38,625 bases of DNA from JAMOBE01 sp039908285 (GTDB lineage Bacteria; Pseudomonadota; Alphaproteobacteria; Rhodospirillales; Rhodospirillaceae): the NCBI GenBank assembly GCA_039908285.1, contig JAMOBE010000027.1, forward strand, positions 1 to 38,625, in the 5' to 3' direction. Shown one piece after another: positions 1 through 8,569 of this stretch; position 1 is the stretch's first letter; the number at the start of each line of letters is the position of its first letter. Made by a program: the position numbers and the translations under genes. The notes beneath the pieces were generated by a model. The model saw only the letters and a list, made by a program, of their open reading frames with translations, ran no database searches and was not told where the DNA came from.

Positions 1-70
1 CCTCACCCCGGCCCTCTCCCCCTCGAGGGGGAGAGGGAGTCCAGGTTCCGAATACATTTTCAGGCTCTAA
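1..70. repeat. Palindromic repeat element, copy 1
   Basis: A perfect 26-bp palindrome at 12-37 (arms CCCTCTCCCCCTC / GAGGGGGAGAGGG) is preceded by CCTCACCCCGG and followed by a tail at 31-70 that contains CCGAATACATTTTCAGG. The tail recurs with a few changes at 15161-15200, just before another gene. The element ends 2 bp before the cdsA start codon. This window starts at the element, so the expected upstream neighbour (uppS in related genomes) is not visible and the left border of the copy may lie outside. No T-run follows the palindrome on either strand here, so it is not an obvious intrinsic terminator. Confidence 0.85.
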
Positions 71-72
71 CC

Positions 73-864
73 GTGCTGCGCCTTCGCCTCCTGTCCGCCC
101 TTGTCATGCTGCCGGCCGCGGTGGCGGCGGCCTATCTGGGCTCGCCGGTGTTCGACGTCATGGTCGCCGCCTTTGCCGCCGTCATGGCCTGGGAGTGGGA
201 GACCATCTGCCGCGGCCGCTTCGGCACCGCCGGGGTGATCCTGGCGATCACCGGGGTGGCGGGTGCCCTGCTGGCGGCGGCGCATCCGGGCCTGGCCCTC
301 GCGATCACTGCCGTCGGCACCATCGCGGCGCCGGTCGGCGGACTCCCCATGGCCAGTGGGGAGCGGTCCGTGCCGGGATGGCTGACCGCCGGGGCTCCCT
401 ATCTCGTCCTGCCGGTCATCGCGCTGGTCTGGCTGCGGGCCGAGACGGGACTCGGCACCCTGATGTGGCTCCTGTGCGTGGTGTGGGCCACGGACATCGG
501 CGCCTTCATCTGCGGGCGCACCCTGGGCGGGCCGCGACTCGCCCCGCGCATCAGCCCGAAAAAAACCTGGTCGGGAGCCGTCGGCGGCCTGGTGGCGGCG
601 GTGGTGGTCGGGCTGGTGGCGGCGGTGCTTCTCGACCTGCGGCCGGGGCTCCTGGCGCTGGCGAGCGCGGTGACGTCGGTGGTCTCCCAGGTGGGAGATC
701 TCCTGGAGTCCTGGGTCAAGCGTCGGTTCGACGTCAAGGACTCGGGCTCGATCATTCCCGGTCACGGAGGGGTGCTCGACCGCGTCGACGGCCTTCTCAC
801 CGCCGCGCCGCTGGTGGCCGCCGTGGTGTGGCTCCAGGGGGGCGGCATCATGGTGTGGCGGTGA
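73..864 (+). CDS. cdsA: Phosphatidate cytidylyltransferase (CDP-diglyceride synthase)
   Basis: This inner-membrane enzyme makes CDP-diacylglycerol from CTP and phosphatidic acid, the branch point for all membrane phospholipids. The 263-residue protein is almost entirely hydrophobic with several membrane segments. The family signature is at residues 216-233, KRRFDVKDSGSIIPGHGG, followed by VLDRVDG. The start is GTG at 73. An upstream ATG is not available in frame, and the region just upstream is a repeat element. It is the first gene of an operon with dxr, which starts 8 bp after its stop. The order cdsA-dxr-rseP-bamA is standard in alphaproteobacteria. The protein length is normal for the short alphaproteobacterial CdsA forms. 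Confidence 0.95.
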   Translation: MLRLRLLSALVMLPAAVAAAYLGSPVFDVMVAAFAAVMAWEWETICRGRFGTAGVILAITGVAGALLAAAHPGLALAITAVGTIAAPVGGLPMASGERSVPGWLTAGAPYLVLPVIALVWLRAETGLGTLMWLLCVVWATDIGAFICGRTLGGPRLAPRISPKKTWSGAVGGLVAAVVVGLVAAVLLDLRPGLLALASAVTSVVSQVGDLLESWVKRRFDVKDSGSIIPGHGGVLDRVDGLLTAAPLVAAVVWLQGGGIMVWR

Positions 865-872
865 GGCGGGTC

Positions 873-2066
873 ATGGCGTCCCCATCGACGGCCGCGTCAT
901 CGGCTCCAGCCGGGGCGGTTCCCCGGTCGGTGACCATCCTCGGCTCCACCGGGTCCATCGGGCGGAACACCGTCGATCTGGTGGCCCGCCACCCCCAGCG
1001 CTTCCGGGTGGAGGCGCTGACGGCCCACTCCAACGTCGAGCGGCTGGCGGAACAGGCGCGGGCGCTGAAGCCCCGCTTCGTGGCTCTGGCCGACCCCATG
1101 GGCTATGGCGCGCTGCAGACGGCCCTGGCCGGCACGGGAATCGAGGTCGCGGCCGGGGCGGCGGCGATCGTCGAGGCCGCGGAGCGGCCGGCCGACTGGG
1201 TCATGGCCGCCATCGTCGGCGCGGCCGGCCTGCGGCCGACGGTCGCCGCCATCCGCCGGGGCGCCATCGTCGCGCTGGCCAACAAGGAGACTCTGGTGTG
1301 CGCCGGCGATCTGGTCATGGCCGAGGTGGCGCGGGCCGGGGCGACCCTGCTGCCGGTCGACTCGGAGCACAGCGCCATCTTCCAGGTGCTGGAGACCGAT
1401 CGTCGCGAGTCCGTTGAGCGGCTCATCCTCACCGCCTCGGGCGGACCGTTCCGGACTCTCGACCGCCGGTCCATGGCCTCCGTCACCCCGGCCCAGGCGG
1501 TGGCCCACCCCAACTGGAGCATGGGCGCCAAGATCTCGGTGGACTCGGCCACGATGATGAACAAGGGCCTGGAACTGATCGAAGCCCACCACCTGTTCGG
1601 CATGCCGGAAAGCCGCATCGACATCCTGGTCCACCCGCAGTCGGTGGTTCACAGCCTCGTGGCCTACATCGACGGCTCGGTGCTGGCGCAGCTTGGTTCG
1701 CCGGACATGCGCACGCCCATCGCCTTCGCCCTCGGGTGGCCGGACCGCATGCCGGCGCCGTCGGCGCGGCTCGATCTGGCGGCGATCGGCAGCCTGACCT
1801 TCGAGGTGCCCGACGTGCAGCGCTTTCCCGCCCTGCGTCTGGCCCGCCAGGCCTTGCAAAGCGGTGGTGCCGCCCCTACAATCTTCAACGCGGCCAACGA
1901 AGTGGCCGTGGAGAGGTTCCTTTCGGCCGAAATCGGCTTCCTCGACATCGCCGACGTCGTGGACCACGCCCTTGGGGCCATGCCGGGGATGCGGGTGGCC
2001 GGCCTGGACGACGTCATGGACGTGGATGCCGAGGCGCGCCGCATCGCCGCCGCCTTCCGCTCGTAA
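873..2066 (+). CDS. dxr: 1-deoxy-D-xylulose 5-phosphate reductoisomerase
   Basis: Dxr catalyses the NADPH-dependent conversion of DXP to 2-C-methyl-D-erythritol 4-phosphate in the non-mevalonate isoprenoid pathway, in the cytoplasm. The 397-residue product has the N-terminal dinucleotide loop GSTGSIG (residues 24-30), the metal-binding DSEHSAIFQ, the substrate loop TASGGPF, and MGAKISVDSATMMNKGLE leading to ELIEAHHLF. ATG 873 was chosen because GAGG lies 6 bases upstream. A GTG at 861, in frame and overlapping the cdsA stop as GTGA, is the alternative and would add four residues. It is cotranscribed with cdsA. Two small hairpins follow before rseP. Confidence 0.96.
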   Translation: MASPSTAASSAPAGAVPRSVTILGSTGSIGRNTVDLVARHPQRFRVEALTAHSNVERLAEQARALKPRFVALADPMGYGALQTALAGTGIEVAAGAAAIVEAAERPADWVMAAIVGAAGLRPTVAAIRRGAIVALANKETLVCAGDLVMAEVARAGATLLPVDSEHSAIFQVLETDRRESVERLILTASGGPFRTLDRRSMASVTPAQAVAHPNWSMGAKISVDSATMMNKGLELIEAHHLFGMPESRIDILVHPQSVVHSLVAYIDGSVLAQLGSPDMRTPIAFALGWPDRMPAPSARLDLAAIGSLTFEVPDVQRFPALRLARQALQSGGAAPTIFNAANEVAVERFLSAEIGFLDIADVVDHALGAMPGMRVAGLDDVMDVDAEARRIAAAFRS

Positions 2067-2078
2067 TTCAGGGGATTT

Positions 2079-2118
2079 CGTGTGTCGCAGGACACGTCGG
2101 ACCGCACGGGGGCGGTCC
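2079..2118 (+). other. Tandem hairpins between dxr and rseP
   Basis: Two adjacent stem-loops fill the dxr-rseP gap: GTGTC-GCAG-GACAC at 2082-2095 and GGACCGC-(6 nt)-GCGGTCC at 2099-2118. There is no T-run, so a plain intrinsic terminator is unlikely. The likely Shine-Dalgarno of rseP (AAGGGA, 2124-2129) begins six bases after the second hairpin. An RNA-processing or translation-tuning role is possible but is inference. Confidence 0.45.
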
Positions 2119-2140
2119 CCATGAAGGGAACCACAGGAAA

Positions 2141-3277
2141 ATGGATGTTCTGATCTGGTTCTGGGAGTACGTCCTGCCCTTCCTCGTCATTCTCTCGGTC
2201 GTGGTCTTCGTGCATGAGTTCGGCCACTTCCTGGTGGCGCGGTGGAACGGCGTGCGGGTGGAGGTGTTCTCCATCGGCTTCGGCACCGAGCTGTTCGGCC
2301 GCACCGATCGCAACGGAACCCGCTGGAAGGTGTGTCTCATTCCCCTCGGCGGCTATGTGAAAATGTTCGGCGACGCCGACGCCACCAGCGCGACGCAGGA
2401 GCCGCGGGAGATGACGCCCGAGGAACTGGCGGTGTCCTTTCACGGCAAGCGGGTGTGGCAGCGGATGGCCATCGTCGCCGCCGGTCCGCTGACCAACTTC
2501 GCCTTCGCGGTCCTGGTCTTCGCCCTGATGTTCATGACCGTCGGCCAGCCCACCACGCCGCCGGTGGTTGGCGAGGTGATCCCCGACAGCGCCGCCGCCG
2601 CCGCCGGCTTCCAGGTGGGTGACCGCGTGGTGTCCATCGACGGCGCGGGCATCGAGCGCTTCACCGACATCCAGCGCATCGTCCAGCTTTCCAACGGCCG
2701 GACCCTGACCGTCGTGGTGTCGCGGGGAGAGGCCCCGGTGACCATCGCCGTCGCCCCCCGGATCTCCGAGACCACCGACAATTTCGGCAATTCCCGCCGC
2801 ATCCCCCTTCTTGGCCTCAGCGTCAGCCGGGTGGAGCAGGCGATGGTCCGCCATGGTCCACTGTCCGCCGTGGTGGAGTCCGTGCGCCAGACCTATACGG
2901 TGGTGGAGGCGACGCTGGTGGCCGTCGGCCAGATGATCGCCGGAACCCGGGGTACCGACGAACTGGGCGGGCCGCTGCGCATCGCCCAGTTCTCCGGCCA
3001 GGCGGCCCAGACCGGCTGGATCAACTTCGTCATGTTCATCGCCATCCTGTCGGTCAATCTGGGGCTGATCAACCTGTTTCCCATTCCCATGCTGGACGGC
3101 GGCCATCTGCTGTTCTACTCTGTCGAGGCGGCGCGGGGGCGACCGCTCACGGAGCGGACGCAAGAATATGGTTTGCGGATCGGTCTGGTTCTGGTATTCG
3201 CCTTGATGGTCTTCGCGACCTGGAACGATCTCATCCAGCTCAAGGTATGGGATTTCCTGGTCGGTCTCGTGTCGTAG
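2141..3277 (+). CDS. rseP: Site-2 intramembrane zinc metalloprotease RseP
   Basis: This S2P-family membrane protease cleaves within the membrane; the E. coli homologue releases sigma-E from its anti-sigma factor and clears signal peptides. The 378-residue protein has the zinc motif HEFGH in the first membrane segment (about residues 25-29), a periplasmic PDZ domain in the middle (around the stretch VVGEVIPDSAAAAAGFQVGD), and the C-terminal PMLDGGHL motif that supplies the third zinc ligand. The start at ATG 2141 follows AAGGGA with a proper gap; the earlier ATG at 2121 is out of frame and stops quickly. Its place directly before bamA suits a role in envelope stress control. The target in this organism is not shown by the sequence. 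Confidence 0.95.
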   Translation: MDVLIWFWEYVLPFLVILSVVVFVHEFGHFLVARWNGVRVEVFSIGFGTELFGRTDRNGTRWKVCLIPLGGYVKMFGDADATSATQEPREMTPEELAVSFHGKRVWQRMAIVAAGPLTNFAFAVLVFALMFMTVGQPTTPPVVGEVIPDSAAAAAGFQVGDRVVSIDGAGIERFTDIQRIVQLSNGRTLTVVVSRGEAPVTIAVAPRISETTDNFGNSRRIPLLGLSVSRVEQAMVRHGPLSAVVESVRQTYTVVEATLVAVGQMIAGTRGTDELGGPLRIAQFSGQAAQTGWINFVMFIAILSVNLGLINLFPIPMLDGGHLLFYSVEAARGRPLTERTQEYGLRIGLVLVFALMVFATWNDLIQLKVWDFLVGLVS

Positions 3278-3310
3278 CGGCCCGCCGACTCCGGCGGAGG
3301 TGGGGTCTGA

Positions 3311-5620
3311 GTGGGGGCTTTGGTTCGGGGGGAGAGGGTGATCGGCTATATCCGAACGCTGGCGTTGTGCCTGTGCATCGTCATGGCCGCGCTGTGGGCG
3401 CCGCCCGCGACGGCCCAGGATGGCGAGACCGTGAAAGAGGTCGTCATCGAGGGCAACAAGCGCATCGAGCCGGAGACGGTCCGGACCTACATGCTCATCC
3501 AGGAGGGCGACCGCTTCGATCCCGAGCGGGTCGACCGGTCGCTGAAAAGCCTGTTCGCCACCGGCCTGTTCGCCGACGTGACCCTGCGCCGCGACGGCAA
3601 TCGGCTGCTGGTCAAGGTGGTCGAGAACCCGATCATCAACCGCATCGCCTTCGAGGGGAACAAGCGCATCAAGGAGGATGCGCTGAGCCAGGAGATCCAG
3701 CTCAAGCCGCGGGTCGTCTACACCCGCACCAAGGTGCAGAGCGACGTCCAGCGCATCATCGACCTTTATCGCCGCCGCGGCCGCTTCGCCGCCACCGTCG
3801 AGCCCAAGGTGATCGAGCGCGAACAGAACCGCGTCGACCTGGTGTTTGAGATCAACGAAGGCCCCTCGACCTACGTGCGCCGGGTCAACTTCGTCGGCAA
3901 CAAGCGCTACAGCGAGGCGACGCTGGCCGAGGTGATCGCCACGCGCGAAGAGCGCTGGTACCGGTTCTTCTCGTCGGCGGACACCTATGATCCGGATCGC
4001 CTGACCTTCGACCGGGAACTGCTGCGCCGCTTCTACCTGAAGCATGGCTACGCCGACTTCCGGGTGGCGTCGGCGGTGGCCGAGCTGACCCCCGACAAGG
4101 AGGGGTTCTACATCACCTTCTCCATCGAGGAGGGTGAGCGCTACCGCTTCGGCAACATCAGCGTCGAGGCAGCCCTGCCCGACTTCAAGGGCCAGGACCT
4201 GTCGAAGGAAATCACGGCCGAAAAGGATGCCTGGTACAACGCCGACGAGGTCGAGAAAAGCGTTCAGAACCTGACCGAACGGGCCGGACAGCTCGGCTAT
4301 GCCTTCGTTGACGTGCGCCCGCGCGTCAACCGGGACCGGCAGAAGCATACCGTCGACATCGTCTTCGACATCCAGGAAGGCCCGCGGGTCTACGTGGAGC
4401 GCATCGACATCACCGGCAACGTCCGCACCCTCGACAAGGTGATCCGCCGCGAATTCCGCCTGGTGGAGGGCGACGCCTTCAACGCCGCCAAGCTGCGGCG
4501 TTCCCGCCAGCGGGTGGAGGATCTGGACTTCTTCGACAAGGCGGAGATTTCCAACGTCCCGTCGGAGACGGCGCCCGACCGCACCGTCGTCAAGATCCAC
4601 GTCGAGGAAAAGTCCACCGGTGAGTTGTCGTTCGGTGTCGGCTGGTCCACCACCGGTGGCGCCATGTTCGAGATCGGCCTGCGCGAGCGCAACCTTCTCG
4701 GCCGCGGACAGGACCTGAAGACGGCGCTGTCGGTCGGACAGCGGCGCAACCAGCTGGATTTCAGCTTCACCGAGCCCTACCTGTTCGACCGCGAACTGGC
4801 GGCGGGCGTCGACGCCTTCGCCATCGAGCGCAATCTCCAGAAGGAAAGCTCCTACAGCGTCAAGACGGTCGGCGGAGCGGTGCGCGCCGGGTTCAGTTAC
4901 GTCGAGCCTCTGCGGCACAGTTTCAACTATACCCTGAAAACGGACACCGTCAGCAACGTGAAGGACGGCGCTTCGACCTACATCCGCGAGCAGGCCGGGA
5001 AGGCCACCGTGTCCTCGGTCGGCCATGCCCTGATCTATGACCGTCGCGACAGCCGGGTCAACCCGAGCGAGGGCCACGTCGTGCGCCTGGGCAACGAGTA
5101 CGCGGGGCTGGGCGGGACCGAGGAATTCGTGCGCTCCAGCATTGGCGGGGCGTACTACTATCCCGTCGCCGACCAGTGGGTGCTGAAGGTCAGCGCCGAT
5201 GGCGGCCACATCGTCGGCCTCGGCAAGAAGGTGCGTATCAACGAGCGCTATTTCCTGGGTGGGGACAACCTGCGCGGCTTCGCGGCGGCGGGCGTCGGCG
5301 CCCGCGACAAGGAGAGCCGCGACTCCCTCGGCGGCAACTGGCTCGCCTCCGGCTCGGTGGAAATGAGCTTTCCCCTCGGGCTGCCGCGGGAACTGGGGAT
5401 GAGCGGCAAGCTGTTCTCGGATTTCGGCACCCTCGGCAATCCGGACAAGATCGACAGCACGAAGGTCGAAACCTCGCAGAAGGTCCGCGTCTCCCTGGGC
5501 ACGGGGATAACCTGGAAGTCGCCCATGGGACCGCTCAGCATCGATCTCGCCCTGCCGCTCGCCTCCGAGGCGTTCGACCAGAAGGAATTCTTCCGCTTCA
5601 ATTTCGGTACGAGGTTCTGA
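3311..5620 (+). CDS. bamA: Outer membrane protein assembly factor BamA
   Basis: BamA is the Omp85-family core of the machine that folds and inserts beta-barrel proteins into the outer membrane. The 769-residue protein has an N-terminal signal peptide ending near ATAQ, five POTRA repeats (about residues 35-425, recognisable by FEGNKRI, VNFVGNKRYS and DITGNVRTLDKVI), and a C-terminal barrel. The conserved loop-6 motif appears as LRGF in GGDNLRGF near residue 655. The chain ends in FNFGTRF, with the terminal Phe typical of BAM substrates. Two starts are plausible. GTG 3311 has GGAGG ten bases upstream. GTG 3338 has GGGGGAG upstream and gives a shorter, cleaner signal peptide. The stop overlaps the next start (TGATG). 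Confidence 0.96.
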   Translation: MGALVRGERVIGYIRTLALCLCIVMAALWAPPATAQDGETVKEVVIEGNKRIEPETVRTYMLIQEGDRFDPERVDRSLKSLFATGLFADVTLRRDGNRLLVKVVENPIINRIAFEGNKRIKEDALSQEIQLKPRVVYTRTKVQSDVQRIIDLYRRRGRFAATVEPKVIEREQNRVDLVFEINEGPSTYVRRVNFVGNKRYSEATLAEVIATREERWYRFFSSADTYDPDRLTFDRELLRRFYLKHGYADFRVASAVAELTPDKEGFYITFSIEEGERYRFGNISVEAALPDFKGQDLSKEITAEKDAWYNADEVEKSVQNLTERAGQLGYAFVDVRPRVNRDRQKHTVDIVFDIQEGPRVYVERIDITGNVRTLDKVIRREFRLVEGDAFNAAKLRRSRQRVEDLDFFDKAEISNVPSETAPDRTVVKIHVEEKSTGELSFGVGWSTTGGAMFEIGLRERNLLGRGQDLKTALSVGQRRNQLDFSFTEPYLFDRELAAGVDAFAIERNLQKESSYSVKTVGGAVRAGFSYVEPLRHSFNYTLKTDTVSNVKDGASTYIREQAGKATVSSVGHALIYDRRDSRVNPSEGHVVRLGNEYAGLGGTEEFVRSSIGGAYYYPVADQWVLKVSADGGHIVGLGKKVRINERYFLGGDNLRGFAAAGVGARDKESRDSLGGNWLASGSVEMSFPLGLPRELGMSGKLFSDFGTLGNPDKIDSTKVETSQKVRVSLGTGITWKSPMGPLSIDLALPLASEAFDQKEFFRFNFGTRF

Positions 5621-6249
5621 TGAGGAACGGGCCCGCGCGGGGCTGGCTCCGGGTGGTCGCCACCCTGGCTCTGGCTCTTGCGCTCTTTGCAGTCCTGCCG
5701 TCGGCGTTCCTCGCACCGGCTCGCGCCGAAACGCCCGACTCGGCGGTGGCGCTGAAGGTTGGCGTCATCGACATGCAGCGGATTCTCCGCGAGTCCATCT
5801 CCGGCAAGTCGGTGGTCAAGCAGCGGGAGCAGTTCCTCAACGCCTATCAGGCCGAGGCCGCCAAGCAGGAAAAGGAACTGCGTGATGCGGACCAGGAACT
5901 CGCGCGTCAGCGCACGCTCCTGTCGGGCGACGCCTTCACCGAGAAGCAGAACGCCCTGCGCAAGCGGTTCTCCGAGTTCCAGCACTCGGTGGAGGTGCGC
6001 CGCCGCGGGGTGGAGAAGGTGACCACCGAGGCGCTGGAGGAGGTCGACAGCAAGCTGATCGAGGTGACCCAGGCCCTGGCCAAGGACCGGGGGCTGACCC
6101 TGATTCTCCACCAGACCCAGCTGTTCATGTTCGACAGCAAGTTCGACATCACCGAGCCCGCCATGGAGCGGCTGAACAAGATTCTCCCGAAGATCACCCT
6201 CAAAGACCCGTTGAAGGCGGGGGCCGCCGCCACGCCGACGGGGAATTAG
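5620..6249 (+). CDS. skp: Periplasmic chaperone OmpH/Skp family
   Basis: This Skp-like chaperone carries unfolded outer-membrane proteins across the periplasm to BamA. The 209-residue product starts with a long signal peptide (hydrophobic stretch about residues 12-30, cleavage likely after ARA). It continues with VGVIDMQRIL, the usual family start of the mature protein, and then a long Glu/Lys/Arg-rich coiled-coil region (about residues 60-140) that forms the tentacles. The C-terminal strand region contains LTLILHQTQLF. It begins on the last base of the bamA stop codon, which implies translational coupling. Position between bamA and lpxD is the usual one. Confidence 0.93.
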   Translation: MRNGPARGWLRVVATLALALALFAVLPSAFLAPARAETPDSAVALKVGVIDMQRILRESISGKSVVKQREQFLNAYQAEAAKQEKELRDADQELARQRTLLSGDAFTEKQNALRKRFSEFQHSVEVRRRGVEKVTTEALEEVDSKLIEVTQALAKDRGLTLILHQTQLFMFDSKFDITEPAMERLNKILPKITLKDPLKAGAAATPTGN

Positions 6250-6251
6250 CG

Positions 6252-7295
6252 ATGGCCGATCCCCGCTTCTTCTCGCTGGCCGGCCCGTTCACCCTGGCGC
6301 ACATCGCCAACATCGGCGGCGCGGAGCTGGCGGCGGGCGTGGATGGAGAGGCGCTGATCCGCGACGTCGCCCCCCTCGACCGGGCCGGTCCGGACGATGT
6401 CAGCTTCCTCGACAACCGGAAGTACGTCGATCTCTTCGCGGCGAGTCGCGCCGGCGCCTGCATCGTCCATCCCACCCTGGCGGCCCGGGCACCGACGGGA
6501 ATGCGCCTCCTTTTGTCGCCCGAGCCCTATCGCACCTATGCCCTGGTGGCCCAGGCCTTCTACCCCGAGCCGGCGGCCGATGGTCGGATCGACCCGGCGG
6601 CGGTGGTGGACGACTCGGCGGTGCTGGGCGAGGGCACCAGTGTTGCGGCCGGAGCGGTGATCGGTCCCCGGGTCGAGATCGGCCGGCGCTGTCGCATCGC
6701 CGCCAACGCGGTGATCGCCGCCGGGGTCGTCATCGGCGACGACTGCGTGATCGGGCCGAATTCCTCGCTCAGCCACTGCATTCTCGGCAACCGCGTCCTG
6801 ATCTATCCGGGGGCGCGCATTGGCCAGGACGGTTTCGGCTTCGCCATGGGTCCCGGCGGGCACGTCAAGGTGCCGCAGCTCGGACGGGTCATCGTCGGCG
6901 ACGACGTCGAAATCGGCGCCAACAGCACCATCGACCGCGGCGCCGGTCCCGATACGGTCATAGGCACCGGGTGCAGGATTGATAATCTCGTCCAGATCGG
7001 GCACAACGTCGAACTGGGCAGGGGCTGCGTCGTCGTCGCCCAGGTGGGCATTTCCGGTAGCACCAAGGTGGGCGACTTCGCCGCCATGGGCGGGCAGGCT
7101 GGCTTGACGGGTCACCTCTCCATCGGCGCCGGCGCCAGAATCGGCGCCCAGGCGGGGGTCATGCGGGACGTGCCGGCCGGCGGAACGGTGATGGGCAGCC
7201 CCGCACTCCCCGTCAAGGAGTTCTGGCGACAGATGGCTGTCCTCGAACGGATGGCGAAGCGACGGACCGGGCGCGAATCGGAAGGCAAGGACTGA
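6252..7295 (+). CDS. lpxD: UDP-3-O-acylglucosamine N-acyltransferase
   Basis: LpxD adds the N-linked hydroxyacyl chain from acyl-ACP to UDP-3-O-acylglucosamine, the third step of lipid A synthesis. The 347-residue protein has an N-terminal uridine-binding domain (about residues 1-105, with DVSFLDNRKY) followed by left-handed beta-helix hexapeptide repeats, for example VVIGDDCVIGPNSSL and VIGTGCRIDNLVQIGHNV. The catalytic His is expected in the QIGHNV segment. The end carries the helical ACP-binding tail. ATG 6252 lies 2 bp after the skp stop. It precedes fabZ and lpxA, the canonical lipid A cluster. Confidence 0.96.
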   Translation: MADPRFFSLAGPFTLAHIANIGGAELAAGVDGEALIRDVAPLDRAGPDDVSFLDNRKYVDLFAASRAGACIVHPTLAARAPTGMRLLLSPEPYRTYALVAQAFYPEPAADGRIDPAAVVDDSAVLGEGTSVAAGAVIGPRVEIGRRCRIAANAVIAAGVVIGDDCVIGPNSSLSHCILGNRVLIYPGARIGQDGFGFAMGPGGHVKVPQLGRVIVGDDVEIGANSTIDRGAGPDTVIGTGCRIDNLVQIGHNVELGRGCVVVAQVGISGSTKVGDFAAMGGQAGLTGHLSIGAGARIGAQAGVMRDVPAGGTVMGSPALPVKEFWRQMAVLERMAKRRTGRESEGKD

Positions 7296-7301
7296 CTACC
7301 G

Positions 7302-7769
7302 ATGGACACGAGAGCGGAGACAGAGGCACGGACGGTCATCGACATCAATCGCGTCATGCGGATGATACCCCACCGCTATCCGTTCCTGATGGTGGACCGG
7401 GTGGTGGACGTCATTCCGAACGTCAGCGCGGTCGGCATCAAGAACGTCTCGATCGGCGAGCCCTACTTCCAGGGGCATTTTCCCGCGCGTCCCATCATGC
7501 CGGGGGTGCTGATCATCGAGGCGATGGCCCAGACGGCCGGCGTCCTGGTGGTCGAGACCCTGGGGCCGGGGGCGGAGGGCAAGCTGGTCTACTTCATGAG
7601 CATCGGCGGCGCCCACTTCCGCCGGCCGGTGGTGCCGGGGGATGTGCTCCATCTCAACGTCTTCAAGGAACGCAACCGCGGCAACGTCTGGAAGTTCCGG
7701 GGAGAGGCCAAGGTGGATGACGTCCTGGTGGCCGACGCCACCTATTCCGCCATGATCATGGACGCGTGA
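7302..7769 (+). CDS. fabZ: 3-hydroxyacyl-[acyl-carrier-protein] dehydratase FabZ
   Basis: FabZ dehydrates 3-hydroxyacyl-ACP during fatty acid elongation and competes with LpxA/LpxD for the same hydroxyacyl-ACP pool, which explains why the genes sit together. The 155-residue hot-dog-fold protein shows HRYPFLMVDRV near the start, the catalytic His in FQGHFPARPIMPG and the catalytic Glu in IIEAMAQTAG. The length is typical. It begins 6 bp after the lpxD stop, and its TGA overlaps the lpxA ATG by one base. Confidence 0.97.
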   Translation: MDTRAETEARTVIDINRVMRMIPHRYPFLMVDRVVDVIPNVSAVGIKNVSIGEPYFQGHFPARPIMPGVLIIEAMAQTAGVLVVETLGPGAEGKLVYFMSIGGAHFRRPVVPGDVLHLNVFKERNRGNVWKFRGEAKVDDVLVADATYSAMIMDA

Positions 7770-8569
7770 TGACCAATATACATCCCACTGCCCTGGTCGA
7801 TGGTGCGGCGCGGATCGCTCCGTCCGTCACCATCGGTCCCTATTGCGTCGTCGGTCCGGACGTGGAGCTGGCCGACGGCGTCGAGCTGGTGTCGCACGTG
7901 GTCGTCGCCGGCCGCACCACCATCGGCGGGAACACCCGCATCTTCCCCTTCGCCTCCATCGGCCATCAGCCTCAGGACCTCAAGTACCGGGGCGAGCCAT
8001 CGGAACTGATCATCGGCTCCGGCAACGTCATCCGCGAGCACGTCACCATGAACCCGGGGACCGCCGGCGGTGGGCTGGTGACACGGGTCGGCAACAACTG
8101 CCTGTTCATGGTCAACTCCCACGTCGCCCACGACTGCCACGTCGGCAACCACGTGATCATGGCCAACAACGCGACCCTCGCCGGCCATGTGGAGGTCGGC
8201 GACTTCGCCATCCTGGGCGGCCTGTCGGCGGTGCATCAGTTCGTGCGCATCGGCCACCACGCCATGGTGGGCGGCATGTCGGGGGTGGAGAACGACGTCA
8301 TTCCCTTCGGCTCGGTGCTGGGCAACCGGGCGCGGCTGCAGGGCCTCAACATCGTCGGCCTGAAGCGGCGGGAGTTTTCCCGCGACGACATCCACACCTT
8401 GCGCAATGCCTATCGCCTGCTGTTCGCCCAGGAGGGCACCATGGCCGAGCGGCTGGCCGATGTCGCCAACCTGTTTCAGGACAATCCGCCGGTGATGGAG
8501 ATCGTCGCCTTCATCCGCGTCGACTCCAGCCGGGCCATCTGCCAGCCCAAGATGGAGAATGCCTCCTGA
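7769..8569 (+). CDS. lpxA: UDP-N-acetylglucosamine O-acyltransferase
   Basis: LpxA catalyses the first step of lipid A synthesis, transfer of a 3-hydroxyacyl chain from ACP to UDP-GlcNAc. The 266-residue product begins IHPTALVDGAARI and is a beta-helix of hexapeptide repeats. The catalytic His lies in NNATLAGHVEVGD, followed by LSAVHQFVRIG and the helical C-terminal domain. ATG 7769 overlaps the fabZ stop by one base; a GTG one codon earlier (7766) is also possible. The 3' end overlaps lpxI by 11 bp, so the two are likely translationally coupled. Confidence 0.96.
   Translation: MTNIHPTALVDGAARIAPSVTIGPYCVVGPDVELADGVELVSHVVVAGRTTIGGNTRIFPFASIGHQPQDLKYRGEPSELIIGSGNVIREHVTMNPGTAGGGLVTRVGNNCLFMVNSHVAHDCHVGNHVIMANNATLAGHVEVGDFAILGGLSAVHQFVRIGHHAMVGGMSGVENDVIPFGSVLGNRARLQGLNIVGLKRREFSRDDIHTLRNAYRLLFAQEGTMAERLADVANLFQDNPPVMEIVAFIRVDSSRAICQPKMENAS

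Noticed and set aside
1664..5716. 1350-codon open frame on the minus strand across dxr, rseP and bamA
   Set aside because: It is antisense to three well-recognised genes, has His/Gly/Asp/Arg-rich low-complexity translation and no family match; it is a by-product of high GC at third codon positions.
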